Shown: piece after piece, positions 54,078 to 64,000 of the stretch
Layout of the letters: every line of letters begins with the position of its first letter
Numbering within the stretch: position 1 is the stretch's first letter
Assembly (NCBI GenBank): GCA_051954235.1
Contig: JBQCHY010000056.1
Span: forward strand, 183,549 to 247,548
Length of the DNA: 64,000 nt
Direction: 5' to 3'
Source of the DNA: 62-47 sp051954235
Lineage (GTDB): Bacteria > Pseudomonadota > Alphaproteobacteria > Rhizobiales > Xanthobacteraceae
Notes under the pieces: model-generated
What the model was told of the DNA's origin: nothing
Seen by the model: only the letters and a program-made list of their open reading frames with translations
Database searches by the model: none
Program-made: the position numbers and the translations under genes

Positions 54078-56831
54078 ATGCCGCCGGCGATCCCGCGCGC
54101 GACCTATCGTCTGCAATTGACCGCCGGGTTCGGCTTCGATGCAGCGGCGGCGACCGTCCCCTACCTCGGCAAGCTCGGCATCAGCCATGTTTATGCGTCA
54201 CCATTTCTCAAGTCGCGGCGTGGCAGCACTCACGGCTACGATGTCGTCGATCACAACGTGATCAATCCTGAACTTGGTGGCGAACAAGGTTTCGAACGAT
54301 TCAGTGCCGCCCTGAAGCGAGAAGATCTGGGACTGATCCTCGATTTCGTTCCCAATCACATGGGCGTGCATTACGCTGACAACCCCTGGTGGCTCGATGT
54401 TCTCGAATGGGGCCGATCGTCGCCCTTTGCAGCCTCCTTCGATATCGATTGGGATCTGTTGCCTTTCCGCGCGCGAGGCGGGCTGTTGTTGCCGATCCTC
54501 GGCACGTCCTATGGACAAGCGTTGGAACAGGGCAATATCCAACTTCGTTTCGACGGCGCAACAGGGTGTTTCTCAGCCTGGTATCTCGAACACCGGTTGC
54601 CGATCGCACCGGAGCGCTATGGCGAAATTATAAGCTTGATCGTGACCGAGGCCGAAGCCGTCGATACGACTGTCGGGCAGCAACTGACGAATATCGCGGC
54701 ACGATACAGGGGGCTGCGGTGCCCGAACCGGTCGCAAGCGCCCAACCTCAAGAGCGAACTGTCGCAGCTCGCCGGAGCACAGGACATCATCGACCGAGGC
54801 CTTGAAGCTTATCGCGCCGGACCTGATCGATCCTCTCAGACATCAGTGCTCCATCACTTACTCGAGCGTCAACACTACAAGCTTGCTCACTGGCGACTCG
54901 CCGCCAGCGATATCAACTACCGCAGATTCTTCGACGTCAACGATCTTGCCGGTCTTCGCGTGGAAGATGCCGCGACCTTCGAAAGAACCCATCGGCTTAT
55001 CAGCCGATTGATCTCCGACGACAATATCCAGGGCCTTCGACTCGATCACATCGACGGCCTCCGCGATCCCGCGCAATATTGCCAACGCCTGCGACGCTTG
55101 ATCCGGAATGCTCGCGGAGATGAACGCCGTTCGTTTTACCTGGTGGTCGAGAAAATTCTTGAAGAGAGCGAAGACCTGCCACACTTCGCCGGCGTCTACG
55201 GCACCACGGGTTATGAATGGCTGAATACGATCAGCCGTGTTCTCGTGGACGAAAGCGGGCTCAGCAGCCTCGACAGCGCTTTGCGCGACGCTACCGATAT
55301 CACATCCGACTTTCCATCCATCCTTCTGGCATCGAAGCGGTGCGTTCTGCAAACACTGCTGAGCAGCGAATTTACCGTGCTGACGAGGCTGCTGGTTCGC
55401 ATCGCCAACGGGCACTACGCAACACGCGATTTTTCCGCTGACAGTCTGCATCAGGCTCTCGAACTCTATGTCCTGCACTTTCCGGTCTATCGCACCTATA
55501 TCGCTGCCGATGAGCCATCAGGCACCGATCGCGCTCTGATCGACCAAACCATCGCACGCGCCCAGGTGCATTGGCATGGCGCGGAACAAAGCATTTTCGA
55601 CTTTCTGCGTAGCGTCCTGACGATGGATCTCGCCGACATGAAGGGCGCCGCGACGGGCCGATCGCGCATCCGGCGTTTCGCGTTCAAGGTTCAACAATTC
55701 ACAGGGCCGCTAATGGCGAAATCGCTGGAAGATACTGCCTTCTATCGCTATCCCCGCCTGCTCGCCTTCAACGAAGTGGGGGGCGACCCCGCCAACAATG
55801 GGCTTTCCGTCAAATCCTTTCACGCTGCGCTCTCGAAGTGGCGGAAAACGTTTCCGCATGGCCTCACCTCTACCGCAACCCACGACACGAAACGCGGCGA
55901 GGATGCGCGGGCCCGCCTCGCCGCGCTTCCCGAACTCGCCGACGAATGGGGAACCCACGTTCGACGGTGGAGAAACGTCAACAAGCGGCATGTTCAAAGC
56001 GACCGTGGCCGCCGCAGCCCCTCACCTGCCTTCGAGTACCTGCTCTATCAAAGCCTCATTGGTTCGTGGCCACTGGGGCCGGACTCATCCTTTTCCGAGC
56101 GCTTCAAGGCCTATGCCATCAAGGCGGCGCGCGAAGGCAAGCTCGAGACAAGCTGGCTGAACCCGAACGCGACCTACGAGGGCGGGCTGACCACATTCCT
56201 CGATCGCGTTCTCGACAATGCAAATCGGGAGTTTCTCGATTCAATGACAGCGTTCGCAGGCCGGCTGTCGCTGCTCGGTGCGTTGAATTCGCTCGGTCAA
56301 ATCACACTGAAAGCGACCATGCCGGGCGTGCCTGACTTCTATCAAGGTACCGAATTCTGGGATTTCTCGCTCGTCGATCCAGACAACCGCCGTCCGGTCG
56401 ATTTCAACACGCGTGACGCAGTTCTTGATGCAACAGAGCCGAACGACAGGTCCCGGCTGATTAAGACTTGGAGGGATGGCCGGCTCAAGTTGGCGTGGAC
56501 CAAGACACTACTCGATATGCGTCGCGCCTTTCCCGGTGTTTTCAGTAAAGGCACGTATCAGCCCCTCACCGTCGAAGGACCGGATCGCGATCATGTCATC
56601 GCCTATGCGCGCGAATACGAAAACAGCGCCGTGATCATTGCGGTCGGTCGCCACTTTGCAGGCCTCACCAAGCGCGGACAACATTGGCCGCGCGACGCAT
56701 TCAATGCCATGCTTGATACCTCCGCTTATGCCGTCGATACATCCTCCGGCGCGGTACGGACCAACAGGTTGCCCGTTGCCTTACTGATGGCGGACCTGCC
56801 GGTCGCCGTATCGACAGCACGCATGTCCTAA
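54078..56831 (+). CDS. treY: Maltooligosyl trehalose synthase TreY
   Basis: A 917-aa GH13 enzyme that converts the reducing end of maltodextrins to a trehalose unit by intramolecular transglucosylation. It begins PPAIPRATYRLQLTAGFGFD and has the motifs LILDFVPNHMGVH, GLRLDHIDGLRDP (nucleophile Asp), VEKILEESEDLP (acid Glu) and STATHDTKRGEDARARL. It starts directly after the treZ stop codon. TreX and glycogen genes are absent from the window, so they would be elsewhere. Confidence 0.95.
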   Translation: MPPAIPRATYRLQLTAGFGFDAAAATVPYLGKLGISHVYASPFLKSRRGSTHGYDVVDHNVINPELGGEQGFERFSAALKREDLGLILDFVPNHMGVHYADNPWWLDVLEWGRSSPFAASFDIDWDLLPFRARGGLLLPILGTSYGQALEQGNIQLRFDGATGCFSAWYLEHRLPIAPERYGEIISLIVTEAEAVDTTVGQQLTNIAARYRGLRCPNRSQAPNLKSELSQLAGAQDIIDRGLEAYRAGPDRSSQTSVLHHLLERQHYKLAHWRLAASDINYRRFFDVNDLAGLRVEDAATFERTHRLISRLISDDNIQGLRLDHIDGLRDPAQYCQRLRRLIRNARGDERRSFYLVVEKILEESEDLPHFAGVYGTTGYEWLNTISRVLVDESGLSSLDSALRDATDITSDFPSILLASKRCVLQTLLSSEFTVLTRLLVRIANGHYATRDFSADSLHQALELYVLHFPVYRTYIAADEPSGTDRALIDQTIARAQVHWHGAEQSIFDFLRSVLTMDLADMKGAATGRSRIRRFAFKVQQFTGPLMAKSLEDTAFYRYPRLLAFNEVGGDPANNGLSVKSFHAALSKWRKTFPHGLTSTATHDTKRGEDARARLAALPELADEWGTHVRRWRNVNKRHVQSDRGRRSPSPAFEYLLYQSLIGSWPLGPDSSFSERFKAYAIKAAREGKLETSWLNPNATYEGGLTTFLDRVLDNANREFLDSMTAFAGRLSLLGALNSLGQITLKATMPGVPDFYQGTEFWDFSLVDPDNRRPVDFNTRDAVLDATEPNDRSRLIKTWRDGRLKLAWTKTLLDMRRAFPGVFSKGTYQPLTVEGPDRDHVIAYAREYENSAVIIAVGRHFAGLTKRGQHWPRDAFNAMLDTSAYAVDTSSGAVRTNRLPVALLMADLPVAVSTARMS

Positions 56832-57132
56832 GAACGAGTGGCTTTCCCTTTAAGGAGCCGATTGAGTCAATTTCAGTTTAAGACCGCGTCGGTTTCTACC
56901 GACCGCGGCCAATAGTGACGCGGCCGCCGCCCTTACTGTCGCAACCAAGCAAGTGAAGAGATATGTCGTCTCCGCCGCAGAGATCGGCTTCGCACGTTCT
57001 GCAGTGTTGGCTTGCGCAGTTATCGGAGACGTCACATGCCCTTTCGTGATTTCCTCGGCGTTACGGCGCCGATCGAAGATCGACCCAGTATCTGACCGCC
57101 TCCGGAATTTAGCGCGCGCGCCGCCGAATGAT

Positions 57133-57163
57133 ACTGTGCGTGAAGCAACGCCTCACGCACAGT
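57133..57163. terminator. Hairpin between convergent treY and the solute-binding gene
   Basis: ACTGTGCGTGA and TCACGCACAGT pair over 11 bp with a 9-base loop in the gap between converging genes. No clear T-run is present on either side. It may be a bidirectional terminator. The rest of the 56832-57200 gap shows nothing that I can support. Confidence 0.4.
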
Positions 57164-57200
57164 CAATCTTCTCGCTCACAACAACCAATGCGCGGGAATG

Positions 57201-58400
57201 TTAGAAGGTCAAATTGTCTTTCACGAGGACCCAGCGTCCGTTCTTGACCTGCTGGACCTGCGTTACGGTGCTTGCCAGGTGGTCCGTCTTGGAGAACTTG
57301 GTCGGCGGTGAGCTAAAGATATCCTGGAATACGTCACCGGACTCGAGCGCATCCAGCATCTTAGCGCCGGTAAGATCCTTGCCCGCCTTTTTTGCATAGT
57401 GCGCGAAGGTCATCATGGCGTTGTAGCCGATGATGGCCTGGGTGTTGGCCGAACTGCCAAACTCCTTCTTGTAGGTCGCGAGCCAGTCCTTCACCTTGCC
57501 TTTGGCCGTATCTTCGTAAGGAATTTCAAATCCCGCGGCCGCGTACAGCCCTTCGACGGCTTCCTTGCCGAGTGCCGGCACCTCTAGCACGTTGGTCGGT
57601 GTAGCGCCGAGGAAATCAACTGTCCAACCAAGCTTCTTGGCTTCACCCATCGCGCCGATGGTTTCGCGAATGACAGTGCCGAGAACGACAAGATCACATC
57701 CATCCGACTTCATCTTCGCGATCTGGGCGCTGAAATCCGAAGCGCCGCGCTTGTAGCTCGTGATCGATGCCGGCGTCACTTTCAGCGCGGCGAGTTCCTG
57801 CTTGAAACCGTCGAGCACGCTCTTACCGTACTCGTCGTCCTGATGCATGATGCAGGGCTTGGCATACTTTTTCGCCTCCATCATATACTTAACGGCTGCC
57901 CGCGTGCTCTCGACATAAGGCAGGATGTTGTTGAACTTCAGTCGCTCCTGCGGCTTTGCCGGATCGAACTTGAAGGTGAATTCGGCCGCAGTCAGCGGGA
58001 AAAGTTGCAACACGCCAGCATCAAACAGAATGTCCTGCGCGGCGAGAACCGTCGGCGAGCCCATCGGACCGACCATCGCGAAGACCTTATCCTTCTCAAT
58101 CAGCTTCTGCGAGGCAAGCACGGCACGCTTCGGATCGTATCCGCTGTCCTCGATGATCAATTTGATCTTGCGTCCGTTGATGCCGCCCGCGGCGTTGATT
58201 TCCTCGGTCGCCATCTTCATGCCGTTGGACACTGGAACGCCCCACCCCTTGATCGGGCCGGACAAATCCTGATGCGAGCCGACGACGATCTCCGTCGCCG
58301 AGATGCCCTCATTAGTAACCTTGGTCTGCGCGTAGGCCGGCAGATGGGTCAGCGCAATGGCGCTTACCGCAAGGCCGATCGCCTTGAACGATGTCGTCAT
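57201..58400 (-). CDS. ABC transporter solute-binding protein (Liv/Peripla_BP_6 type)
   Basis: A 399-aa periplasmic binding protein. The signal peptide (about 1-24, ending PAYAQ) is followed by GISATEIVVGSHQDLSGPI, AAGGINGRKIKLIIEDSGYDPKRA and MVGPMGSPTVLAAQ, the usual first lobe of LivJ-type proteins. ATG58400 has GGAGAGGAG upstream. It is the last gene of the livHMGF-acyl-CoA synthetase cluster. The ligand is unknown and could be an aromatic or fatty acid rather than an amino acid, given the ligase gene beside it. Confidence 0.9.
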   Translation of the reverse strand: MTTSFKAIGLAVSAIALTHLPAYAQTKVTNEGISATEIVVGSHQDLSGPIKGWGVPVSNGMKMATEEINAAGGINGRKIKLIIEDSGYDPKRAVLASQKLIEKDKVFAMVGPMGSPTVLAAQDILFDAGVLQLFPLTAAEFTFKFDPAKPQERLKFNNILPYVESTRAAVKYMMEAKKYAKPCIMHQDDEYGKSVLDGFKQELAALKVTPASITSYKRGASDFSAQIAKMKSDGCDLVVLGTVIRETIGAMGEAKKLGWTVDFLGATPTNVLEVPALGKEAVEGLYAAAGFEIPYEDTAKGKVKDWLATYKKEFGSSANTQAIIGYNAMMTFAHYAKKAGKDLTGAKMLDALESGDVFQDIFSSPPTKFSKTDHLASTVTQVQQVKNGRWVLVKDNLTF

Positions 58401-58495
58401 GTCAGTCTCCTCTCCGTGGCCCATATTGAGCGAAGGTGGGGGCCTCCATCCCTTCGCTGGCAAGCGGCCACGTCAGGCCGCTCGAATTTCTCGGC

Positions 58496-60334
58496 TCATG
58501 CGACCGCCGCCGCGCGATACATCGTTTCGATCTCCGCGGCGTACTGCTTGTTGACGAAGCCGCGCTTCAACTTCATCGTCGGCGTCAGTTCCTCGTCTTC
58601 CGGGGTCAGTTGGCGATCGATCAAGTGAAAGCGCTTGATGGTCTCGACGCGTGCAAAATTCTGGTTGACGGTCTCGACCTCGCGCCGGATCAAGTCCTGC
58701 ACCTCCTGCGCGCGGCACAGGCTTGCGTAGTTGGTGAAAGGAATGTCGTTGTCCTGGGCGTACTTCTCGACATTCTCGTGGTCGATCATGATCAGACAGG
58801 TCAGGTACGGCCGCTTGTCGCCGATCACCACCGCATCCGAAATGTAGGGCGAGAACTTGAGCTGGTTCTCGATCTCCGACGGCGTGATGTTCTTGCCCCC
58901 CGAGGTGATGATGATGTCTTTCATCCGGTCGGTGATCTTGACGAAGCCCTCATTGTCGATCGAGCCGACATCGCCGGTGTGCAGCCAGCCGTCGGCATCG
59001 AGCGTCTCCGCAGTCTTCTCGGGCTGGTTGAGGTAACCCATGAAAAGGTAGTCGCCCTTGATCAGGATTTCGCCGCGCGGGCATATTTTCACCTCACCCC
59101 ACGGCGCCGCCTTCCCCACCGAGCCCAGCTTGATGCGATCGTTCGGCATCAAGGTCGCAACGCCGCAGTTCTCGGTCTGGCCGTACACCTCGCGCAGATC
59201 GAGACCGAGCGCGAGGAACCATCGGATCAATTCCGGAGCGATCGGAGCCGCGCCGGTAAAAGCGATCCGCACCCGGTCCAGTCCCATCATGCGACGGATA
59301 TTGCGGAACACCAGCCAGTAAGCGGCCTTGTTGGCGATCTGGAGCGACATCGGCGGGGCCTGCCCCTCGATCTTCGCATCGGTCATGCGATAGCCGATGG
59401 CGATCGCTTGGGCATACATCCAGCGCTGGAACGGCGTCGCATCCTTCAACGCAATGGTGATCCCCGAATAAAACTTCTCCCAGATGCGCGGCACCGCGAG
59501 GAAGGCTGTCGGCTGCACCTCGCGCAGATTGTCCGGTACGGTCTCCGGGCTTTCAGCGAAATTCATCACCGATCCGCAGGCCATCGAAAGATAGTAGCCG
59601 CCGACACGCTCGGCGACATGGCACAGCGGCAGGAACACCAGCCGCTCCTCGTGCTCGGACGGCACGAGCAAATGATCCACATAGCGCATCTGGTGGGTCA
59701 CGCCGCGGTTCGAATGCATCGCGCCTTTCGGCGGACCGGTCGTGCCGGAGGTATAGACAAGAATCGCGAGATCGTCGGCGCCACGGCTGGCAATCATCTC
59801 GTCCCAAAGCGCCTCGTTTCCCGCGATAGCGTTGCGGCCTAACGCCATGAATTCATCGAGCGACATCACCATCGGATCATTGAAGCCGCCGAGGCCTTCC
59901 ATATCGAACACGATGATGCGTTCCAGCGTCGGGCAATGGGCCCGGCAAAGCAGAACCTTGTCGAGCTGCTCCTCGTCCTCGACGAAAATCACGCGGGTAC
60001 GTGAATCGTTGACCAGATATTCGACCTGCTTGGCCGAGTCGGTCGGGTAAATCCCCGACGACACGCCTCCGGCGCACAACACGCCCATGTCGGCGAACAC
60101 CCATTCGGGCGTCGCATTGGACATGATCGAAGCGACATCGCCGGCCTTGAAGCCGATGGCATGCAGTGCGTAGGCGATGTCCTTGGCAATCTGCTGCCAC
60201 TCGCGCCAGCTCGTGGATTTCCAGACACCGAGATGCTTTTCGCGGATCGCCGGGCGGTCGCCACGCGCCTCGACCGAGAGCAGAAAGCTCCGCGCAATCG
60301 TGTCCGCCACGGTTATGACAGCCGGCCTCGTCAT
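58496..60334 (-). CDS. AMP-dependent acyl-CoA synthetase
   Basis: A 612-aa long-chain-type acyl-CoA ligase that activates a carboxylic acid to its acyl-AMP and then to acyl-CoA. The AMP-binding P-loop ILVYTSGTTGPPKGAMHSN, the VYGQTENCGV motif, GWLHTGDVGSIDNEGF and the C-terminal Lys region (GGKNITPSEIENQLK, TPTMKLKRGFV) are all present. GAGGATGCG precedes the ATG. Its place among liv genes suggests that it traps the imported acid. Confidence 0.92.
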   Translation of the reverse strand: MTRPAVITVADTIARSFLLSVEARGDRPAIREKHLGVWKSTSWREWQQIAKDIAYALHAIGFKAGDVASIMSNATPEWVFADMGVLCAGGVSSGIYPTDSAKQVEYLVNDSRTRVIFVEDEEQLDKVLLCRAHCPTLERIIVFDMEGLGGFNDPMVMSLDEFMALGRNAIAGNEALWDEMIASRGADDLAILVYTSGTTGPPKGAMHSNRGVTHQMRYVDHLLVPSEHEERLVFLPLCHVAERVGGYYLSMACGSVMNFAESPETVPDNLREVQPTAFLAVPRIWEKFYSGITIALKDATPFQRWMYAQAIAIGYRMTDAKIEGQAPPMSLQIANKAAYWLVFRNIRRMMGLDRVRIAFTGAAPIAPELIRWFLALGLDLREVYGQTENCGVATLMPNDRIKLGSVGKAAPWGEVKICPRGEILIKGDYLFMGYLNQPEKTAETLDADGWLHTGDVGSIDNEGFVKITDRMKDIIITSGGKNITPSEIENQLKFSPYISDAVVIGDKRPYLTCLIMIDHENVEKYAQDNDIPFTNYASLCRAQEVQDLIRREVETVNQNFARVETIKRFHLIDRQLTPEDEELTPTMKLKRGFVNKQYAAEIETMYRAAAVA

Positions 60335-60394
60335 CGCATCCTCGCTTCGTATGACGCCTGCGTGTGCTCATGCACGCGGTCGATCAAATGCGTC

Positions 60395-61174
<780 letters not shown>

Positions 61175-61184
61175 GACATCGTCC

Positions 61185-61943
61185 TCAGGCACCGAGATAA
61201 GCTGCAACGACATCGGGGTGGGCCTGAACCTCCGCAGGCGGCCCCATCGCCAGCACCTTGCCGTAGTTCAATGCAATCACCCGGTCGGAAACCCGGTTCA
61301 CAAGGCTCATGTCGTGCTCGACCATCAGCACGGTGATGCCGAGCTCGGTTCTCATGTCGCGAATCCAGAACGACATGTCGTCCGTCTCCTCCACGTTCAG
61401 TCCGGAGGATGGCTCGTCGAGCAGGATGAGCTTCGGTTCGCTACAGAGCGCACGGGCAAGTTCGATCACCTTGCGCACACCGTAAGGAAGGCCCGAGATC
61501 AGCTTGTCGCGGTGAGCCTCCAGATCGAGGAATTCTATCACCTGTTCGACGCGGTGGCGGTGAGCCTTTTCGTCACGCCGGACGTTCGGAAGGAAGAGAA
61601 TCTCCTGCCAAAGCTGGGTGGTGCAGTGCCTGTGCCGTCCGACCAGAAGGTTGTTGAGCACGGTGGCGTTCTCGAACAACTCGATATTCTGGAACGTGCG
61701 CGCTATCCCCAGCTTGGCGATGTCGTGCGTCGGTTCGCGGGTGATGTCCCGATCCTCGAAATAGAGCGAGCCGGAGGTCGGGTTGTAGAGCCGCGAGATC
61801 AGGTTGAAGATCGAGCTTTTGCCGGCGCCGTTGGGGCCGATGATCGACAGGATTTCGCCCTTCTCGACCGCGAAGCTGACGGAGTCGACGGCCTTCAGAC
61901 CACCGAAGTGCAGGGACAGATTGTCGGCGCGCAGACAGCTCAT
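61185..61943 (-). CDS. livG: Liv-type ABC transporter ATPase LivG
   Basis: A 252-aa ATPase with Walker A GPNGAGKSSIFN, a LivG-type signature LPYGVRKVIELARAL and Walker B LILLDEPSSGLN. The C-terminal LNYGKVLAMGPPAEVQAHP and VVAAYLGA are the family ending. Its start overlaps the livM stop by four bases. Confidence 0.95.
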   Translation of the reverse strand: MSCLRADNLSLHFGGLKAVDSVSFAVEKGEILSIIGPNGAGKSSIFNLISRLYNPTSGSLYFEDRDITREPTHDIAKLGIARTFQNIELFENATVLNNLLVGRHRHCTTQLWQEILFLPNVRRDEKAHRHRVEQVIEFLDLEAHRDKLISGLPYGVRKVIELARALCSEPKLILLDEPSSGLNVEETDDMSFWIRDMRTELGITVLMVEHDMSLVNRVSDRVIALNYGKVLAMGPPAEVQAHPDVVAAYLGA

Positions 61944-63091
61944 CTGTTTCGCTCCGATTTCACATAGATCTTCTGCCGCTTGAAAGTCGCGCGCTTATAG
62001 AGCGGGAACAACTGGAAGAAGAGCTTGATCTTGAGCCAGCGGCCATACAGCCCGTAAGGTTCGAAGAGAATGAACAGCATGATGATCAGGCCGTAGATCG
62101 CACCCTTCAGACCGTTGGCAGAGGCGAACGCCGCGATGCTGTCCTGAATATGGCCGGCCCGCTCGGCACCCGCGCCGAACGTGGCGGCAAGTCCGGCGAC
62201 GATGCCGGGAATGTCGTCTTTCAGGAAAGTAAGGAACGGATCGATCATCACGATGAAAATCGCGCCAAGCACCGCGCCGTGCAGGCTGAGCACGCCGCCG
62301 ATAATGATCACCATGATGAACTCGATGGAGAGTTGCAGGGTGAACATTTCCGGACTGATGAACGACAGCTTGTGCGCGAACAGGCATCCCGCCAGCCCGG
62401 TGATGGCCGCGCTCAACGCAAACGATTTCACCTTGTAGAGCGCGACATTGACGCCCATGCTCTTGGCGGCGGTCTCGCTGTCCCGCGTCGCGATGAAGGC
62501 GCGGCCGGTAGGCGAGCGCATCAGGTTCAACGTGCCGACGATCACCAGGACCAACAGTCCTAAACAAAGAAAATAGAACGTCGGGCTGTCGCGCGGGATG
62601 GTATCGCCAAACATCTGAATCGGCCGCACCCGCAGGCCTTCATTGCCGTTGGTCACGCTTTCCCAGCGCGCCATGATCTCCTCGACAATCAGTGCGAACG
62701 CGATGGTCGCGATGACGAGGTAAATGCCCTGCAAGCGCAAGGCCGGGAAGCCGACCATGGCTCCGATCACGCCGGCAAGCAGGCCCGCCGCAAGGAAATA
62801 GACCGGGAACGGAACGCCGAGCCTGTGCAGGTAGGCCGTGGTATAGGCGCCGATCGCGAGAAAAGCCGCGTGTCCGAGCGATGCCTGTCCGGTGAAGCCG
62901 GTGAGAATCATCAACCCGACCCCGACGGTCGCGTAGATGCAGACAAACACCAGTTGGCTGACAAGATAGCTGCTCAACACGAACGGAGCGACGACAAGGC
63001 CGGCCAGCAACAATCCGTATGAAATGACATAACCGCGATGGGGAAACAGCTTGATGTCGTCTGCGTAGTCGGTCTTGAACAGGAAGCGCAT
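61940..63091 (-). CDS. livM: Liv-type ABC transporter permease LivM
   Basis: A 383-aa inner-membrane permease with about nine hydrophobic helices and the motif TGFTGQASLGHAAFLAIGAY, plus TRDSETAAKSMGVN for coupling to the ATPase. ATG63091 is preferred over the overlapping GTG63103 because GAGGA lies just upstream. The livH stop lies nine bases before it. Confidence 0.93.
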   Translation of the reverse strand: MRFLFKTDYADDIKLFPHRGYVISYGLLLAGLVVAPFVLSSYLVSQLVFVCIYATVGVGLMILTGFTGQASLGHAAFLAIGAYTTAYLHRLGVPFPVYFLAAGLLAGVIGAMVGFPALRLQGIYLVIATIAFALIVEEIMARWESVTNGNEGLRVRPIQMFGDTIPRDSPTFYFLCLGLLVLVIVGTLNLMRSPTGRAFIATRDSETAAKSMGVNVALYKVKSFALSAAITGLAGCLFAHKLSFISPEMFTLQLSIEFIMVIIIGGVLSLHGAVLGAIFIVMIDPFLTFLKDDIPGIVAGLAATFGAGAERAGHIQDSIAAFASANGLKGAIYGLIIMLFILFEPYGLYGRWLKIKLFFQLFPLYKRATFKRQKIYVKSERNR

Positions 63092-63099
63092 GTCGGTCC

Positions 63100-63975
63100 T
63101 CACACCTTCTTTCGGGCGTGAAGGCCGAACAGACCCTCAGGCTTCAGCAACAGGACCGCGAGCAGCACGATATAGGGCGCGACATCCTTCCAGCCCGCCG
63201 GCAGATAGAACCCCGCCATGCTTTCGATCACCCCAATCAGGATGCCACCCACCAGCGCGCCGGGAATCGAACCGAATCCGCCGAGCACGGCTGCGGGAAA
63301 GGCCTTGAGGCCCAGCACGAGGCCGACATTCGAATGGATGAAGGTGATCGGCGCGAGCAGGACGCCGGCGCAGGTCGCAACCGCCGCGCTGATGGCCCAG
63401 ACGATCGAGACGACACGCTTAACGGGAATGCCCATGTAGTACGCCGCGAGCATATTTTCCGAACTCGCGCGCATGGCGGTGCCGAGCGTTGTCTTGTTGA
63501 AAAACAGATAGAGCGCACCGCACAAGACGACGGTCGCGGCGATCACCGAGAGCTTGTCATAGGCCAGCACCAGATCGCCGAGCCGGACGACACCGTGGCT
63601 GAACGGGGTTTCGATCTTGAGATCGTCGGTGCCCCAGATCATGCCGGCGACCGAGCGCAGGAAGAAGCCCAGGCCGATCGTGACCATGATGATGGAGAAC
63701 TGCGGGTAGCCGAGGATGGGGCGGACGACAAGGCGTTCGGCCAGCATACCGAACAGCGCCATTGCGATCACCGCGAGGAGAAACCCGATCCAGTAGTTGA
63801 GGCCGAGAACTGCGATAAAGGTGAAGGCAAAAAAACCGCCAAGCATCATCAAATCGCCCTGGGCGAAATTGACGACCTCGGTTGCCTTGTAAACAAGGAC
63901 AAACCCCAGCGCGATCAGGCCATAGACACAGCCCAGCGCGACACCACTCACCAACTGCTGAACGAAGTCCAGCAT
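63100..63975 (-). CDS. livH: Liv-type ABC transporter permease LivH
   Basis: A 291-aa permease with repeated hydrophobic helices, the N-terminal MLDFVQQLVSGVALGCVYGL, FAQGDLMMLGGFFAF and the coupling stretch TTLGTAMRASSENMLAAYYM. GGGAGGG lies upstream of ATG63975. It is the first visible gene of the minus-strand cluster; its promoter would be at or beyond the right edge. Confidence 0.95.
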   Translation of the reverse strand: MLDFVQQLVSGVALGCVYGLIALGFVLVYKATEVVNFAQGDLMMLGGFFAFTFIAVLGLNYWIGFLLAVIAMALFGMLAERLVVRPILGYPQFSIIMVTIGLGFFLRSVAGMIWGTDDLKIETPFSHGVVRLGDLVLAYDKLSVIAATVVLCGALYLFFNKTTLGTAMRASSENMLAAYYMGIPVKRVVSIVWAISAAVATCAGVLLAPITFIHSNVGLVLGLKAFPAAVLGGFGSIPGALVGGILIGVIESMAGFYLPAGWKDVAPYIVLLAVLLLKPEGLFGLHARKKV

Positions 63976-64000
63976 GGCCTCGGTCCCTCCCCTGATGCCG

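Overview
The window looks like a chromosomal segment of a GC-rich alphaproteobacterium. A Nitrobacteraceae/Bradyrhizobium-Rhodopseudomonas-Afipia type organism fits best. The reasons are a DUF1236-type protein, an 80-bp inverted-repeat element of the kind scattered through those genomes (38696-38775), GC-rich codon use, and the mixture of Liv-type ABC transport, branched-chain keto-acid dehydrogenase and TreYZ genes. This placement comes from recognising sequence, not from a database search.

Layout. (1) 1-4.7 kb: a tightly packed plus-strand operon with an enolase-superfamily dehydratase, a Gfo/Idh/MocA oxidoreductase, a DUF993 TIM-barrel protein and a sugar isomerase/epimerase. It is probably a catabolic route for a sugar acid or polyol. 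(2) 5-12 kb: accessory genes, namely an exported protein of unknown function, a large TPR/caspase-fold protein, an outer-membrane barrel protein, a decayed gene (10486-10996) and a membrane-anchored Pro-rich protein. (3) 11.9-38.7 kb: a nearly complete type VI secretion system (T6SS) in two divergent arms. The minus arm reads tssA-tssB-tssC-hcp-tssE-tssF-tssG-tssH, then an unknown gene and a PKMT-like methyltransferase. The plus arm reads vgrG, a DUF6931-like gene, tagH(FHA), tssK, tssL (with OmpA domain), tssM, tagF, pppA (phosphatase) and ppkA (kinase). No TssJ lipoprotein was recognised. (4) 38.7-46.6 kb: a satellite block with PAAR, DUF4424, a small protein, a Sec-exported NlpC/P60-like cysteine peptidase, a second caspase-fold protein, a DUF4384-type lipoprotein, a small peptidoglycan-binding-like protein and DUF1236. 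(5) 46.9-52.1 kb: bkdA1-bkdA2-bkdB-lpdV. (6) 52.3-56.8 kb: treZ-treY. (7) 57.2-64 kb: a minus-strand Liv ABC transporter (livH-M-G-F) with an acyl-CoA synthetase and a solute-binding protein.

How it fits together. The T6SS carries the TagH/PppA/PpkA threonine-phosphorylation switch and TagF. Around it are two caspase-fold proteins and three proteins with DUF4384 or DUF4384-like modules: the PpkA C-terminus, the second caspase protein and the lipoprotein. The most interesting possibility is that kinase, caspase, DUF4384 lipoprotein and cell-wall peptidase form one envelope or regulatory module that goes with this secretion system. The DUF4384 lipoprotein may also supply the outer-membrane anchor that TssJ normally provides. 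Two relics were read directly from the DNA: a frameshifted gene at 10486-10996 and a short cytochrome-oxidase-subunit-I-like fragment at 52102-52176. No tRNA, rRNA, CRISPR array or insertion sequence was seen.
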